Positions 7,529 through 15,867 are shown, counted from the first letter of the stretch. The stretch: 64,000 nucleotides of DNA from Pachyseris speciosa (GCA_016490735.1 JAEMWC010000274.1:303501-367500), one strand, 5' to 3'. Numbers and translations: made by a program. Notes: generated by a model not told the origin, from the letters alone.

Positions 7529-8325
7529 TATTTCATCATTATTTTATTCAACTCTCCGGTTTTCAGGATTCCCAGTCTGTTTAATGTATGCAATATATTT
7601 GTGAATTCATTTCTTACACCCATGCTATTGTTGCCGGCTGAAATAGATCCACCAAGCAACTGTAAACGTGAAAGCATGTCACCCAAAAATGCACCCCTTG
7701 AACCCATTCCTTTCCCTGTTTTGTATTTGTAAGAAGCTAATACATCATCAATCGTTTCTCTGTATTTCTTCAAAGTTTGTATTTCTCTTTTATGAGATTC
7801 ATTTTCTTCTGGAGTGATTGATTTTTTTTTTCTTCTTCCCATATTCAGGGCTATTTCTCTAGCTTTTTTCTTTTCCTCGACAAGTTTTTGTGGGGTGACT
7901 TGAGTCAAATCGCTTGGTTTCAAAAGCTTGTTATTTTTTAATATAATTCTGTCATCTTTATCGAAATAGTTATCGATCGATAATATGTTGGGTGTCCGAT
8001 CCTCTTCTTCAGGTGCTTCAATTGTCAAAGGAAGTTCCGTTCCCATTGTAATTGCTCTGCGATTAGCTTCAATAACATCATCAAGTCCTTGTGTTAAAGC
8101 CTGTTGATTTTTTTTCAACTGTTTAATGACTTCATCCTGTTTTTTGTCGACACTTTCTTTTACACTCTTCTGGACATCAATAGAGGGTTTCAGCAATTCT
8201 GATGTTGTATCATATGCATCCTGTTTTCTGTATTCATAAGTCTTGATAACATCACGAACTTGTCTTGTTTTGTTTCCGGCTTCAATTCCACTTTTTAGAA
8301 GCCTTTTCATTCGTTCTATATCCAT
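7519..8325 (-). CDS. Conserved Polinton protein of unknown function, coiled-coil rich
   Basis: A 268-residue protein. I take the ATG at 8325 as the start because the TCTAA box ends exactly there; the frame is open two codons further but only through a TTG. Residues 1-100 and 140-200 are charged helices likely to form coiled coils (VQKSVKESVDKKQDEVIKQL). The C-terminal 60 residues are Gly/Leu/Asn rich (GKGMGSRGAFLGDMLSRLQLLGG). It lies next to the penton gene and diverges from the ATPase gene with only 36 bases between starts. A structural or scaffold role is possible but not shown. Confidence 0.6.
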   Translation of the reverse strand: MDIERMKRLLKSGIEAGNKTRQVRDVIKTYEYRKQDAYDTTSELLKPSIDVQKSVKESVDKKQDEVIKQLKKNQQALTQGLDDVIEANRRAITMGTELPLTIEAPEEEDRTPNILSIDNYFDKDDRIILKNNKLLKPSDLTQVTPQKLVEEKKKAREIALNMGRRKKKSITPEENESHKREIQTLKKYRETIDDVLASYKYKTGKGMGSRGAFLGDMLSRLQLLGGSISAGNNSMGVRNEFTNILHTLNRLGILKTGELNKIMMKYLM

Positions 8326-8361
8326 ATACAATTGTGTTAGACTAATCTAAACTATTTACAT
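8326..8361. promoter_or_regulatory. Divergent promoter with two back-to-back TCTAA boxes
   Basis: Between the starts at 8325 (minus) and 8362 (plus) lie TCTAACACAATTGTAT on the minus strand and TCTAAACTATTTACAT on the plus strand. The plus-strand core reads TTAGACTAATCTAA, so the boxes are only four bases apart, each exactly 16 bases from its ATG. Confidence 0.7.
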
Positions 8362-8877
8362 ATGGAAATCCCTAATTATGATATTCAGGGTTCAAAGAAT
8401 TCATTCAGACAGTTGTATCCGTATATGCCAAAAGATACATTTAGAATGTTATTGGCTGGTAATTCTGGATCTGGAAAGACAACACTGTTCATGCATATGA
8501 TTATGGAACCATTGGTCTATTATGATCAGATACATCTTTATGCAAAAAATTTGGATCAAGACAAGTACAAATATCTTCGGAAAGTAATGGATGAAATAAG
8601 CAGTCACATTGGATATCCTGCCTTGGTTTGCAGTCAAGAAGAGATATTGCCAGTTGAACAAATAAAAGACACAAATTTGCAGCGATTGGTTGTTTTTGAT
8701 GATTTCGTGACTGACAAGAAACAAGATCAAATAATCAGCTATTTCATTCAGGGAGACACAAGAACTGTTCAGTCATATATCTCACACAGTCATTCTATGG
8801 ATGCCCAAAATCAATCAGACTCAATTGCAGTCACTTCTGCCTTTATGATTTCCCATCCTCAAGAGAAAGGAACTTGA
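8362..8877 (+). CDS. Packaging ATPase (FtsK/HerA/A32 type), front part
   Basis: The protein starts at an ATG at 8362. Residues 33-41 are a Walker A loop (GNSGSGKTT) and residues 109-115 a Walker B strand (RLVVFDDF), as in the genome-packaging ATPases of Polintons, adintoviruses and nucleocytoviruses. Up to about residue 131 the sequence looks like a normal family member. The remaining 40 residues are unlike the family and end at 8877, because one base is apparently missing near 8750-8753. The real C-terminal part is in the -1 frame down to 8999. No slippery heptamer is present at the switch. Confidence 0.85.
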   Translation: MEIPNYDIQGSKNSFRQLYPYMPKDTFRMLLAGNSGSGKTTLFMHMIMEPLVYYDQIHLYAKNLDQDKYKYLRKVMDEISSHIGYPALVCSQEEILPVEQIKDTNLQRLVVFDDFVTDKKQDQIISYFIQGDTRTVQSYISHSHSMDAQNQSDSIAVTSAFMISHPQEKGT

Positions 8878-8999
8878 TTGCACAAGAACTTGGAATAGAC
8901 AAGAAGAAATACATTGAAGCCACCAAGAAACCTTATTCCTTCTGTTATGTCGACAAGTCGATGAAAACAATCAAGAGGAATTTTTATGGTGCTGTTTAA
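8754..8999 (+). CDS. Packaging ATPase, C-terminal part in another frame
   Basis: From about 8754 the -1 frame encodes RHKNCSVIYLTQSFYG, the sensor-like strand (with its Thr-Gln) that follows Walker B in A32-type ATPases, then FCLYDFPSSRERN and KKPYSFCYVD, ending at a TAA at 8997. It has no start of its own and completes the gene beginning at 8362. The break is a one-base difference; the protein words on both sides are well preserved. Confidence 0.75.
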   Translation, partial: RHKNCSVIYLTQSFYGCPKSIRLNCSHFCLYDFPSSRERNLIAQELGIDKKKYIEATKKPYSFCYVDKSMKTIKRNFYGAV

Positions 9000-9015
9000 T
9001 CTAATCTAATATTAC
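9000..9015 (+). promoter_or_regulatory. TCTAA box 16 bases before the small acidic protein gene
   Basis: Reads TCTAATCTAATATTAC, then ATG; the box overlaps the end of the ATPase gene and the TCTAA is doubled. Confidence 0.6.
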
Positions 9016-9254
9016 ATGGCAATCAATAATTTTCAAAATCCAGAAAAACAGGAGAATCCCAGAACAGAAAGAATCGAAAAATTGATCAACCTGACGCTGC
9101 TGTTGAAACACCATTTGAAATCGCTGAAAAAATCAAAATGGAAGTATACAGGAGGACACAAAAAGTATTGAAAAACAATAAGAGACTACCTGTCATCTAT
9201 GAAACCATACCACCTGAATTCTTGGAAGATGAAAGCAGTGATGAAGAAGATTAA
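9016..9254 (+). CDS. Small acidic-tailed protein, frame broken
   Basis: An ATG at 9016 follows a TCTAA box. The first 20 codons (INNFQNPEKQENP) read well, but the frame then ends in an odd Leu/Lys-rich tail at a TGA near 9172. In the -1 frame, from about 9080 to the TAA at 9252, an ordinary-looking stretch follows (VETPFEIAEKIKMEVYRR, then IPPEFLEDESSDEED). A one-base change near the A5 run at 9082-9086 probably splits one protein of about 79 residues. The acidic C-terminus resembles those of small viral scaffolding or chaperone proteins, but I recognise no family. Confidence 0.5.
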
Positions 9255-9271
9255 TCAAACAAGATGATATA
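9255..9271 (+). promoter_or_regulatory. TCAAA variant box 17 bases before the first fibre gene
   Basis: Reads TCAAACAAGATGATATA, then ATG. One base differs from TCTAA, at the spacing used by the second fibre gene. Confidence 0.5.
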
Positions 9272-12200
9272 ATGGGAGTTTTTAATTCTCCACTAGATCA
9301 AGATGAAACAAAAACTGGTGAAAGAGGCCCGGCTGGTCCAATTGGTCCCAAAGGTGAAAAAGGTGATAGAGGTAAAAGAGGTCCAAAAGGTGATAAAGGT
9401 GATAGAGGTCCATTTGGTTTCAAAGGTAATAAAGGTGAAACAGGTGATGGATTTAGATTAACACAAGATGGCAATTATGATATTGAAAATAAACGTTTGA
9501 CAAATGTTGGTGATCCAGTAAATCATTATGATTCTACTAACTTGGGATATGTTAATGATGCTGTTTTATCAGTTGAAGGAACACGTGTTAATCCATTTAA
9601 ATTTCTTCTTGAAGATATATCAAAAACAACTATTCTTAGAAATGCGAATAATCTACAATTAGAAGTCTATAATAAAAGCCCTTACTCAATAAATAAAAAA
9701 GCCTTGTCTTTTGTTATTCCTACTGCTGGTATTACAACTGTTCTTCGTTTTGATTTGTCACAATTGGAAGTTTCAAAGTACACTTTAGTTGTTGAGTTTT
9801 ATAATGATGGTAATCCAAACAATGCAACAGTTGATTATGACAATTTGTCGTCTAATTTGATTGAAGGAAAGGATTCGATAAAAAGGGCATTCCCAAAGAC
9901 CCATCTTGTTGATGGTTATCTCAAGAGAATATTCTTCCTTGAAAAAACGAGAGTTGGTCAGACATCAATGGAATTATTGTTGATCTCACCATATTTATCA
10001 AATAATGCCAAACATCATGTCATAGTTTATGGTGTTTATGGATTTTCTTATATCATTTTATCACATATTCACGACCCAGCTTTTGAAATAGAAGAAGGAA
10101 GAATTGTATTTAATAATGAGGTTAAAATGAGTTTTCATAGAATAGTCAATGTTGGACGCCCTATACTTCCACAAGACTGCGCAACTAGAAAATACGTTGA
10201 TGATGGTGTAAGAGGTAAAGTGAGTACAACATATCTCAATAATAACTTTGCGAAAAAAGATGGAAGCGTTGCAATGACTTCTGATTTGAATCTTGGAGGT
10301 AACAAATTGACTAATGTAGCAGCGCCAACAGCAAACAATGATACAGCCACAAAGGGGTATGTTGATACTGAAATTGCTGGAATTACTGGCATTGATGTTT
10401 CTCCATTTCTTAAAAAAGACGGAAGTGTTGCAATGACTGGTGATCTGGACATGGATGACAATAAAATAACAAATGTTGGGGCTCCAACTGCCTACAAAGA
10501 TGCTGCCAACAAAAAGTATGTTGATGACCTTGTTTTTTCAGCATCAGGAGCACAAAAAAATCCATTCGCTTTTCTGTTGAAAGATATTTCCAAGTCAACA
10601 GGGATACAAAATGTTAATAGCCTCCAAATTGAAGATTTTAACAGATCACCATATCATATTAACAAGTCATCATTGTCTTTTTTGATTCCAACAAGTGGCA
10701 ACTTCACATCCAAGATTCGCTTTAATGTTTCATCATTGAGTAATGGACGGTACACATTTGTTACTGAGTTTTACTCACCATCAGACCCAAGAAGTGCAAC
10801 AATCAGTTTAACCCTTCCAACAATTAACATGCGTGACGCTGGACAGTCATTTCAAAAATCTTTTACTAGAACTCCACACGTTGATGGTTATATTAAAATT
10901 CTTTTCCAGATAGAAAAAAGAAGTGGTGGGCAAGCAGCAATACAGGTGGAACTTTCCAGCACAGCTCCTGCGTCTAACACCAAAACACATATCATCGTTT
11001 ATGGGGCTTATGGCTATCATACCAATTTGTCTTACTTTCTCCATGACCCAGCTTATGAAATTGAAAACGGCCATGTTGCGTTTGGTAGTAATATTGACAT
11101 GAAACTAAACAAAATCCTCAACCTGCAGGATAACCCCTCAAACCCACAAGACGCTGTGAACAAAAAGTATGTTGATGCTGAAATTGCTGGTATTGATGTT
11201 TCTCAATTTCTTAAAAAAGATGGAAGTGTTATAATGACCGGCAATCAGGATTTTGGGGGGTTTATTATTAGAGGTCATGGGATAGGAAACCAACCAGCAG
11301 ATCTTGTGAATAAATCGTATATTGACACTGATCTCGCATCAAAAAGCAGTATCGGTCAAACTCTACTTCGAGATGGAACACAAGAAATGACTGCTAATTT
11401 AAATCTGGCTGGTAACAAAGTGATCAACTGTGCAACACCAACTGCTAACACAGATGCTGCCAATAAGTTTTATGTAGATGATAAAACTAAAGATATAATT
11501 GGATTTACATCTGATGGAAGTTATGATTTTTTAAACAAACACTTGGAGAATGTTGGCCAGATTCATACTTCAGACTATATTGACATGAATAATAATAAAA
11601 TAACAAATTTAGCGGACGTGGTGAATGAAACTGATGCAGTGAACTTCAGAGTTTTAAATCGAGCTTCACAACCCATCAGAGCAAACACTTTATTATTGAA
11701 TGGAACAAATGCGATGGCAGCAGATATGAAACTTGGAGGGCATAAAATCATTAACTTAAAAGAAGGAACAAATAAAACCGATGCCGTACATTTAGATCAA
11801 TTAGAAAAAAGTCATATTTCATCTGCTTCTCATCCAAAGAATGCTTTCAAATATTTGATGAATGATATCGATGAAATTAGCACTGAATATGGCTTGACAG
11901 TTAATGGATATGTCAATTTACCTCGCTCACCACATTTGATTTTAAAAAAGGTCATTGATATAGACTTGAATAAAGAAGCTAATCATATTTACAGAGCTAG
12001 AATTGGATTTAATATGTACACAATAAATGATGGAAAATACACTTTCATTCTTGAATGGCTATTTCCTGATTATGAAGGAATGAGTCTTAGTAGTGTAACA
12101 TTCAGTGCAACTGGTGGAATTACAATTCATAAAACTGTAGGGAGAAAATTTGATAACAGAAATGAAGATCATTCGAGATATTTATTATGGATTGAAAAAC

Positions 12201-13054
12201 CTTCAGTAAGTTCACCACCTGAATATTTATATTGTACGATTCATATTAATGCTAACCCAACTTATCCAAATAAGTACAAAGTTCATTGTGTTGCATATGG
12301 TATTGATTTTGAAGCTGTAGACGTTCCATCAAGTGTTTACGACTTCGCAGAAGCTTATAAAATTGTGAATGAAACAATACAATTACAAACTGATTTAGAT
12401 TTGAATGGTTTTGATGTGAAAGAAAATGAAAATTGGTTGTTTGGTGGAGACAATGGTGAATTGACAATGCTGAATAATATTAATATGAACACTTATCTGA
12501 TAAAAGAGGCTAAACTTGGTGGTGATTTAAATCTGAATGGCTATAGAATTCATAATAATAGTTTGAATCTATTTCGTGCAAGCGTTACAGGTGTAATTAT
12601 GGAAACAGCTTTCGATTTGGGTGGATTTGCTCTTTACAGGCCGAAATTAGGAGGTGATCTAAATTTGAATGGGAATAATATAATCGGTCAAATACAATAT
12701 TTAAATTGCTTTGTCAAAGCCAATCGAGGACATGATAAGAATGTTTTAAAGCCTGTATTGATAAATGGCTCTGAATTTTTAGTTATTCACAACAATAACT
12801 TTCATATTAAGAATATGTATGTATTACAAGGAACAAAACCCGGAATATTCTACTTCAAGACAAAAGCTGAAGGTGGTGGACCTTTGCCATTACCAGCAAC
12901 TGTTTATGAACACAGACAATCTTCTTTAAGTAGAAACATCACAACGGTCAACATCAACAAATCATTATCGAGAGGCTATTTAATCATTGATTATTCACAT
13001 CCTAATACAGGTGCATTTGATACAACATTCACACTTGAAGTGGTCATGAATTAA
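9272..13054 (+). CDS. Large collagen-like fibre protein with repeated tail-fibre modules
   Basis: An intact 1,260-residue protein. Residues 1-15 (MGVFNSPLDQDETKT) form a short head shared with the second fibre protein. Residues 16-60 are a Gly-X-Y collagen helix (GPIGPKGEKGDRGKRGPKG). From residue 61 modules of the form DGSVAMTGDLDMDDNKITN then DAANKKYVDD recur at least six times, as in phage and giant-virus tail fibres. Three larger beta-rich modules, each opening with NPFKFLLxDISK or NAFKYLMNDI, begin near residues 107, 430 and 850. It is probably a trimeric fibre attached to the penton and used in binding. It may be recombining by module shuffling. Receptor specificity cannot be judged from sequence. 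Confidence 0.8.
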   Translation: MGVFNSPLDQDETKTGERGPAGPIGPKGEKGDRGKRGPKGDKGDRGPFGFKGNKGETGDGFRLTQDGNYDIENKRLTNVGDPVNHYDSTNLGYVNDAVLSVEGTRVNPFKFLLEDISKTTILRNANNLQLEVYNKSPYSINKKALSFVIPTAGITTVLRFDLSQLEVSKYTLVVEFYNDGNPNNATVDYDNLSSNLIEGKDSIKRAFPKTHLVDGYLKRIFFLEKTRVGQTSMELLLISPYLSNNAKHHVIVYGVYGFSYIILSHIHDPAFEIEEGRIVFNNEVKMSFHRIVNVGRPILPQDCATRKYVDDGVRGKVSTTYLNNNFAKKDGSVAMTSDLNLGGNKLTNVAAPTANNDTATKGYVDTEIAGITGIDVSPFLKKDGSVAMTGDLDMDDNKITNVGAPTAYKDAANKKYVDDLVFSASGAQKNPFAFLLKDISKSTGIQNVNSLQIEDFNRSPYHINKSSLSFLIPTSGNFTSKIRFNVSSLSNGRYTFVTEFYSPSDPRSATISLTLPTINMRDAGQSFQKSFTRTPHVDGYIKILFQIEKRSGGQAAIQVELSSTAPASNTKTHIIVYGAYGYHTNLSYFLHDPAYEIENGHVAFGSNIDMKLNKILNLQDNPSNPQDAVNKKYVDAEIAGIDVSQFLKKDGSVIMTGNQDFGGFIIRGHGIGNQPADLVNKSYIDTDLASKSSIGQTLLRDGTQEMTANLNLAGNKVINCATPTANTDAANKFYVDDKTKDIIGFTSDGSYDFLNKHLENVGQIHTSDYIDMNNNKITNLADVVNETDAVNFRVLNRASQPIRANTLLLNGTNAMAADMKLGGHKIINLKEGTNKTDAVHLDQLEKSHISSASHPKNAFKYLMNDIDEISTEYGLTVNGYVNLPRSPHLILKKVIDIDLNKEANHIYRARIGFNMYTINDGKYTFILEWLFPDYEGMSLSSVTFSATGGITIHKTVGRKFDNRNEDHSRYLLWIEKPSVSSPPEYLYCTIHINANPTYPNKYKVHCVAYGIDFEAVDVPSSVYDFAEAYKIVNETIQLQTDLDLNGFDVKENENWLFGGDNGELTMLNNINMNTYLIKEAKLGGDLNLNGYRIHNNSLNLFRASVTGVIMETAFDLGGFALYRPKLGGDLNLNGNNIIGQIQYLNCFVKANRGHDKNVLKPVLINGSEFLVIHNNNFHIKNMYVLQGTKPGIFYFKTKAEGGGPLPLPATVYEHRQSSLSRNITTVNINKSLSRGYLIIDYSHPNTGAFDTTFTLEVVMN

Positions 13055-13071
13055 TCTAAATTAATATTATA
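13055..13071 (+). promoter_or_regulatory. TCTAA box 17 bases before the second fibre gene
   Basis: Reads TCTAAATTAATATTATA, then ATG, in the 17-base gap after the first fibre gene. Confidence 0.65.
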
Positions 13072-14055
13072 ATGGGAGTTTTCAATCATTCACTAAATCA
13101 AGACAATAAAGGTGATATAGGTCTAATTGGTCCACAAGGCCCACAGGGTCCACAAGGTGTTTCAGGTTCTGTTGGCCCCAAAGGTGATGGATTTACATTA
13201 ACACAAGATGGGCATTTTGATATTGGAGAAAATAAAATAACAAATGTTAATGAAGGAACATCGGATGATGATTGTGTAACAAAAAAACAACTAGATTTGA
13301 AGTTAGATAGAGCAACTTTTGTTATTTCAAATTCACTGCCTGGTATACCTGTTCTTGATGGAATTTCAATTGCTTTGATACCATCTCTGTCTGTATTGAC
13401 AACTGATGCTGATGATAGAGTTTCTAGTTGGCTGGATCCTGTTAATAATGTCACTTTTACACAAACTTCTAATTCGAAAAAACCATTGTTACTGAGAGAT
13501 TCAGTCAAGAAAAAGTTTTTCATACGTTTTGATGGCAGTGATGACTACTTGGAGAACAGTTCATTTGATGTTTCTAAAGTTGCTGGACAGAGTGGAAATA
13601 CTTGTACTGTTATAATCATTGCAAACACAAAACAAACAAAATATCAATCACAATTTCAATGGGGTAAGGGTGCTATTAGATTTGGTGTTCATCTGCCTTG
13701 GATTAATGGAGCATGTTATATTGATTTCGGTTCTACATCAAATGGAAGACTTGCTGTTTCTTCTTTGGCTAATCTGACGGGAAATATTGAAGTTTTTACT
13801 GTTCGTGTTGATGGTCATAATATGGATTTTTCCAGAGGTATTTCATCAATGACACCAGTTGGAACAGGATCAATTTCAGCAACATTGACTGGTAGTGCAC
13901 AAGAAATGTTTATTGGTTGTCAAGTTCATACAGATGGTTCTGCAATTAATTTTTGTGAAATGGATCTTTATGCTTTTGCTGTTTGGCAGAAATCACTAAC
14001 TAACCAAGAACTGAGAAATATGTATCGTTTCATTGAAGATTATTTTGATCTTTAA
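13072..14055 (+). CDS. Second collagen-like fibre protein with concanavalin-like C-terminal domain
   Basis: An intact 327-residue protein. Residues 1-12 (MGVFNHSLNQDN) and the words GDGFTLTQDGHFDI repeat the head of the first fibre. Residues 14-44 are Gly-X-Y triplets (GPQGPQGPQG). Residues 105-327 look like a concanavalin/laminin-G jelly-roll lectin fold: SSWLDPVNNVTF, then FFIRFDGSDDYLEN, then a late EMDLYAFAVWQKSLTNQE, a typical end of phage-type LamG-like domains. It is probably a shorter alternative fibre using the same attachment head but a sugar-binding-like knob. Domain assignment is by pattern. Confidence 0.75.
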   Translation: MGVFNHSLNQDNKGDIGLIGPQGPQGPQGVSGSVGPKGDGFTLTQDGHFDIGENKITNVNEGTSDDDCVTKKQLDLKLDRATFVISNSLPGIPVLDGISIALIPSLSVLTTDADDRVSSWLDPVNNVTFTQTSNSKKPLLLRDSVKKKFFIRFDGSDDYLENSSFDVSKVAGQSGNTCTVIIIANTKQTKYQSQFQWGKGAIRFGVHLPWINGACYIDFGSTSNGRLAVSSLANLTGNIEVFTVRVDGHNMDFSRGISSMTPVGTGSISATLTGSAQEMFIGCQVHTDGSAINFCEMDLYAFAVWQKSLTNQELRNMYRFIEDYFDL

Positions 14056-14062
14056 ATTTTTG

Positions 14063-14078
14063 TCTAAACAACTGATAT
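14063..14078 (+). promoter_or_regulatory. TCTAA box 16 bases before the gene at 14079
   Basis: Reads TCTAAACAACTGATAT, then ATG. Confidence 0.65.
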
Positions 14079-14498
14079 ATGAAAGACTTATTGAGATATG
14101 TATCTTATGTTTTCAAGATTTACAAAAAAGACTACCCCAATTTAGATGATTCTATATTAAAATCCTGTCTTGCATACAAATTTTTATACCACAAGCATTT
14201 CGAAGGATATATTACTATAGATGATATCATAAAATCTCACGCAGACATAGGCCTTATTGGTCCCGGAAGCGGTTGTTTATCAAACTTCTTAGAACATACT
14301 CTTGGTTGGATTGATGTATTACAGACTCATGCTATCCTCCATGATGCATATGGAAGATTTTACAATGATTATTCATTGGGCCGTGGATATAGTTATGCAT
14401 ATCCTGATTGCCTAGCAACAAAAAATAGTAAAAGTTCTCCATTATGCGGCCAGATGTCAGGAATACTGTATTGTATTTTTAATAGAATTATTGTATAA
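14079..14498 (+). CDS. Unknown 139-residue protein with possible phospholipase A2-like motifs
   Basis: The protein starts at an ATG placed by a TCTAA box. I do not recognise the family. Residues 61-65 (GPGSG) followed 25 residues later by an HD pair (AILHDAYGRFY, H88-D89) resemble the GPG calcium loop and HD helix of parvovirus-type phospholipase A2. The Tyr is one place closer than in the HDxxY motif, so this may be coincidence. The N-terminal 50 residues are helical and Lys/Tyr rich, and the C-terminus ends in a hydrophobic SGILYCIFNRIIV. The stop codon abuts the next gene. Confidence 0.5.
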   Translation: MKDLLRYVSYVFKIYKKDYPNLDDSILKSCLAYKFLYHKHFEGYITIDDIIKSHADIGLIGPGSGCLSNFLEHTLGWIDVLQTHAILHDAYGRFYNDYSLGRGYSYAYPDCLATKNSKSSPLCGQMSGILYCIFNRIIV

Positions 14499-14993
14499 AT
14501 GATATATATGAAAGAGCGAAAAAGCATATTCAACTGGAATCATATTTCAGATGAATTAACAGAAGATCAGGTAAATGAATTAAAATCCTATTACCGAACA
14601 TATCACAGAAAGTGTTGGGGTCATAAACAGGCGGTTAAACGGTTCAAAAAATGGAAATTAGCTGGTAATTCAGCGTTTATTATATTTGCAACTGGGGGTC
14701 TCGCCACAAGTGTGGCAACAGGTGGTGTTAGTTTGGTAGCCATCAGTACAGCAGCACTTTTGATACAAGGGTGGATAAAGCATAAAAACCTAGATTTGAA
14801 AATCCAAAATTGCACATATGCTTATCAAAGCTATCAACATCTACTCAATTCAATAAAAGACAAGTTGAGAAGTGGTGATTTTGATGCTTCAAGTATACAA
14901 ATCTCAATGAAGAATATCGATGATTATGTGACTGATAATAGTCCAATTATTGATAAGTACCTACTGAAATATGATGAAAAATTCACTGCTTGA
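14499..14993 (+). CDS. Small membrane protein of unknown function
   Basis: A 164-residue protein. The ATG at 14499 follows the previous stop directly; an in-frame ATG at 14508 lies in TATATATGAAA and may be the real start. Residues 52-90 are a Gly/Ala/Ile-rich hydrophobic region that could form two short membrane helices (FIIFATGGLATSVATGGVS), flanked by charged helices with a conserved-looking YRTYHRKCWGHKQAVK before it and a DNSPIIDKYLLKYDEKF end. The layout recalls small two-helix membrane proteins found in other cnidarian Polintons, and loosely SLATT-type proteins. Function unknown. Confidence 0.55.
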   Translation: MIYMKERKSIFNWNHISDELTEDQVNELKSYYRTYHRKCWGHKQAVKRFKKWKLAGNSAFIIFATGGLATSVATGGVSLVAISTAALLIQGWIKHKNLDLKIQNCTYAYQSYQHLLNSIKDKLRSGDFDASSIQISMKNIDDYVTDNSPIIDKYLLKYDEKFTA

Positions 14994-15546
14994 TAATACG
15001 AATAATCTTATCAAATCTCAACAATAGAATCTCAACCCAATACTGGTCATAAAATTTTAATGTCTTCTTTGATCTTGTAACTATTATTTCATCAAATGGT
15101 AGATCAGGCATTATGAATATTTGCTTAAGCATAAATTTGGTGCTTATCATTCTTTTACGATTCTTATTCACCGAAGGGAGGATAGTGTCTATCTCTTCGA
15201 ATATTTTCAATATTTTACCCTTATCTTTTACTGAAATTTGAAATCTATTCTTGCGACATATACCATTTATCACATTTTCAATATGGTACTTCCGATGATA
15301 TACAGATTTTCGCTTCATTTTATACAAATTATTATGAAAGTCAACGTACTCCTTACAATAATCATAACCATGGACTGAACCACAATTTAGACAAACATTT
15401 TCACCATCATCGTTAAACATTCTCTGATTATCACAGCAAGGTGCTTTCACACTTTTAACAACTTTGACCAATAGCTGATCACAAAAAGAACATGTGAACT
15501 CTCCCATATTCTTTAATTCATTGTGGATTACTGAATTACAACTCAT
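14983..15546 (-). CDS. Zinc-ribbon protein resembling late transcription factor VLTF3
   Basis: A 187-residue protein on the opposite strand to its neighbour, overlapping its end by 11 bases. Three cysteine pairs (C19/C22, C37/C38, C52/C55) form a TFIIB-like zinc ribbon. They are followed by KMKRKSVYHRKYHIENVI and a C-terminal RSKKTLKFYDQYWVEIL. This order, ribbon then YHRxYH then FYDxxW, resembles the VLTF3 late transcription factors of poxviruses and giant viruses. If right, it may act on the TCTAA boxes in front of the structural genes. The box at its own start is weak (TCTCACATAATATTATAGA). The identification is by motif pattern, not alignment. Confidence 0.6.
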   Translation of the reverse strand: MSCNSVIHNELKNMGEFTCSFCDQLLVKVVKSVKAPCCDNQRMFNDDGENVCLNCGSVHGYDYCKEYVDFHNNLYKMKRKSVYHRKYHIENVINGICRKNRFQISVKDKGKILKIFEEIDTILPSVNKNRKRMISTKFMLKQIFIMPDLPFDEIIVTRSKKTLKFYDQYWVEILLLRFDKIIRIIKQ

Positions 15547-15710
15547 TCTATAATATTATGTGAGATATTATTTCTTTATGCAACTAACACATGACGTCAC
15601 GTGAGAAATAATAGCTATAGGCGATGACTCATTTCCTGTTTTCCGAGAATGTCACGCTTGGTGATTTTCCGAGAATGTCACGCATTTTATGAGGTATGCA
15701 GACCTTGGCT

Positions 15711-15813
15711 CCATCAGATTGAACAACTATAGATTCCATCAAATTAAATAACTATATATTCCATCAAATTAAATAAATATATATTCCATCAAATTAAATA
15801 ACTATATATTCCA
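15711..15813. repeat. Tandem repeat, 25-base unit, about four copies
   Basis: CCATCAAATTAAATAACTAT begins at 15711 (diverged), 15736, 15761 and 15786, with a partial unit at 15811. Confidence 0.9.
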
Positions 15814-15828
15814 GAATACGAGACCAGA

Positions 15829-15867
15829 TTTGGGGAAAACGAAATCAATTGATTTCGTACCCCCAAA
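15829..15867. repeat. Hairpin with a perfect 20-base palindrome
   Basis: ACGAAATCAATTGATTTCGT at 15839-15858 is a perfect palindrome, and TTTGGGG / CCCCCAAA extend it on both sides. Confidence 0.8.

Noticed and set aside
15711..15813. CRISPR-like array
   Set aside because: Units are contiguous 25-base repeats with no unique spacers, in eukaryotic DNA.
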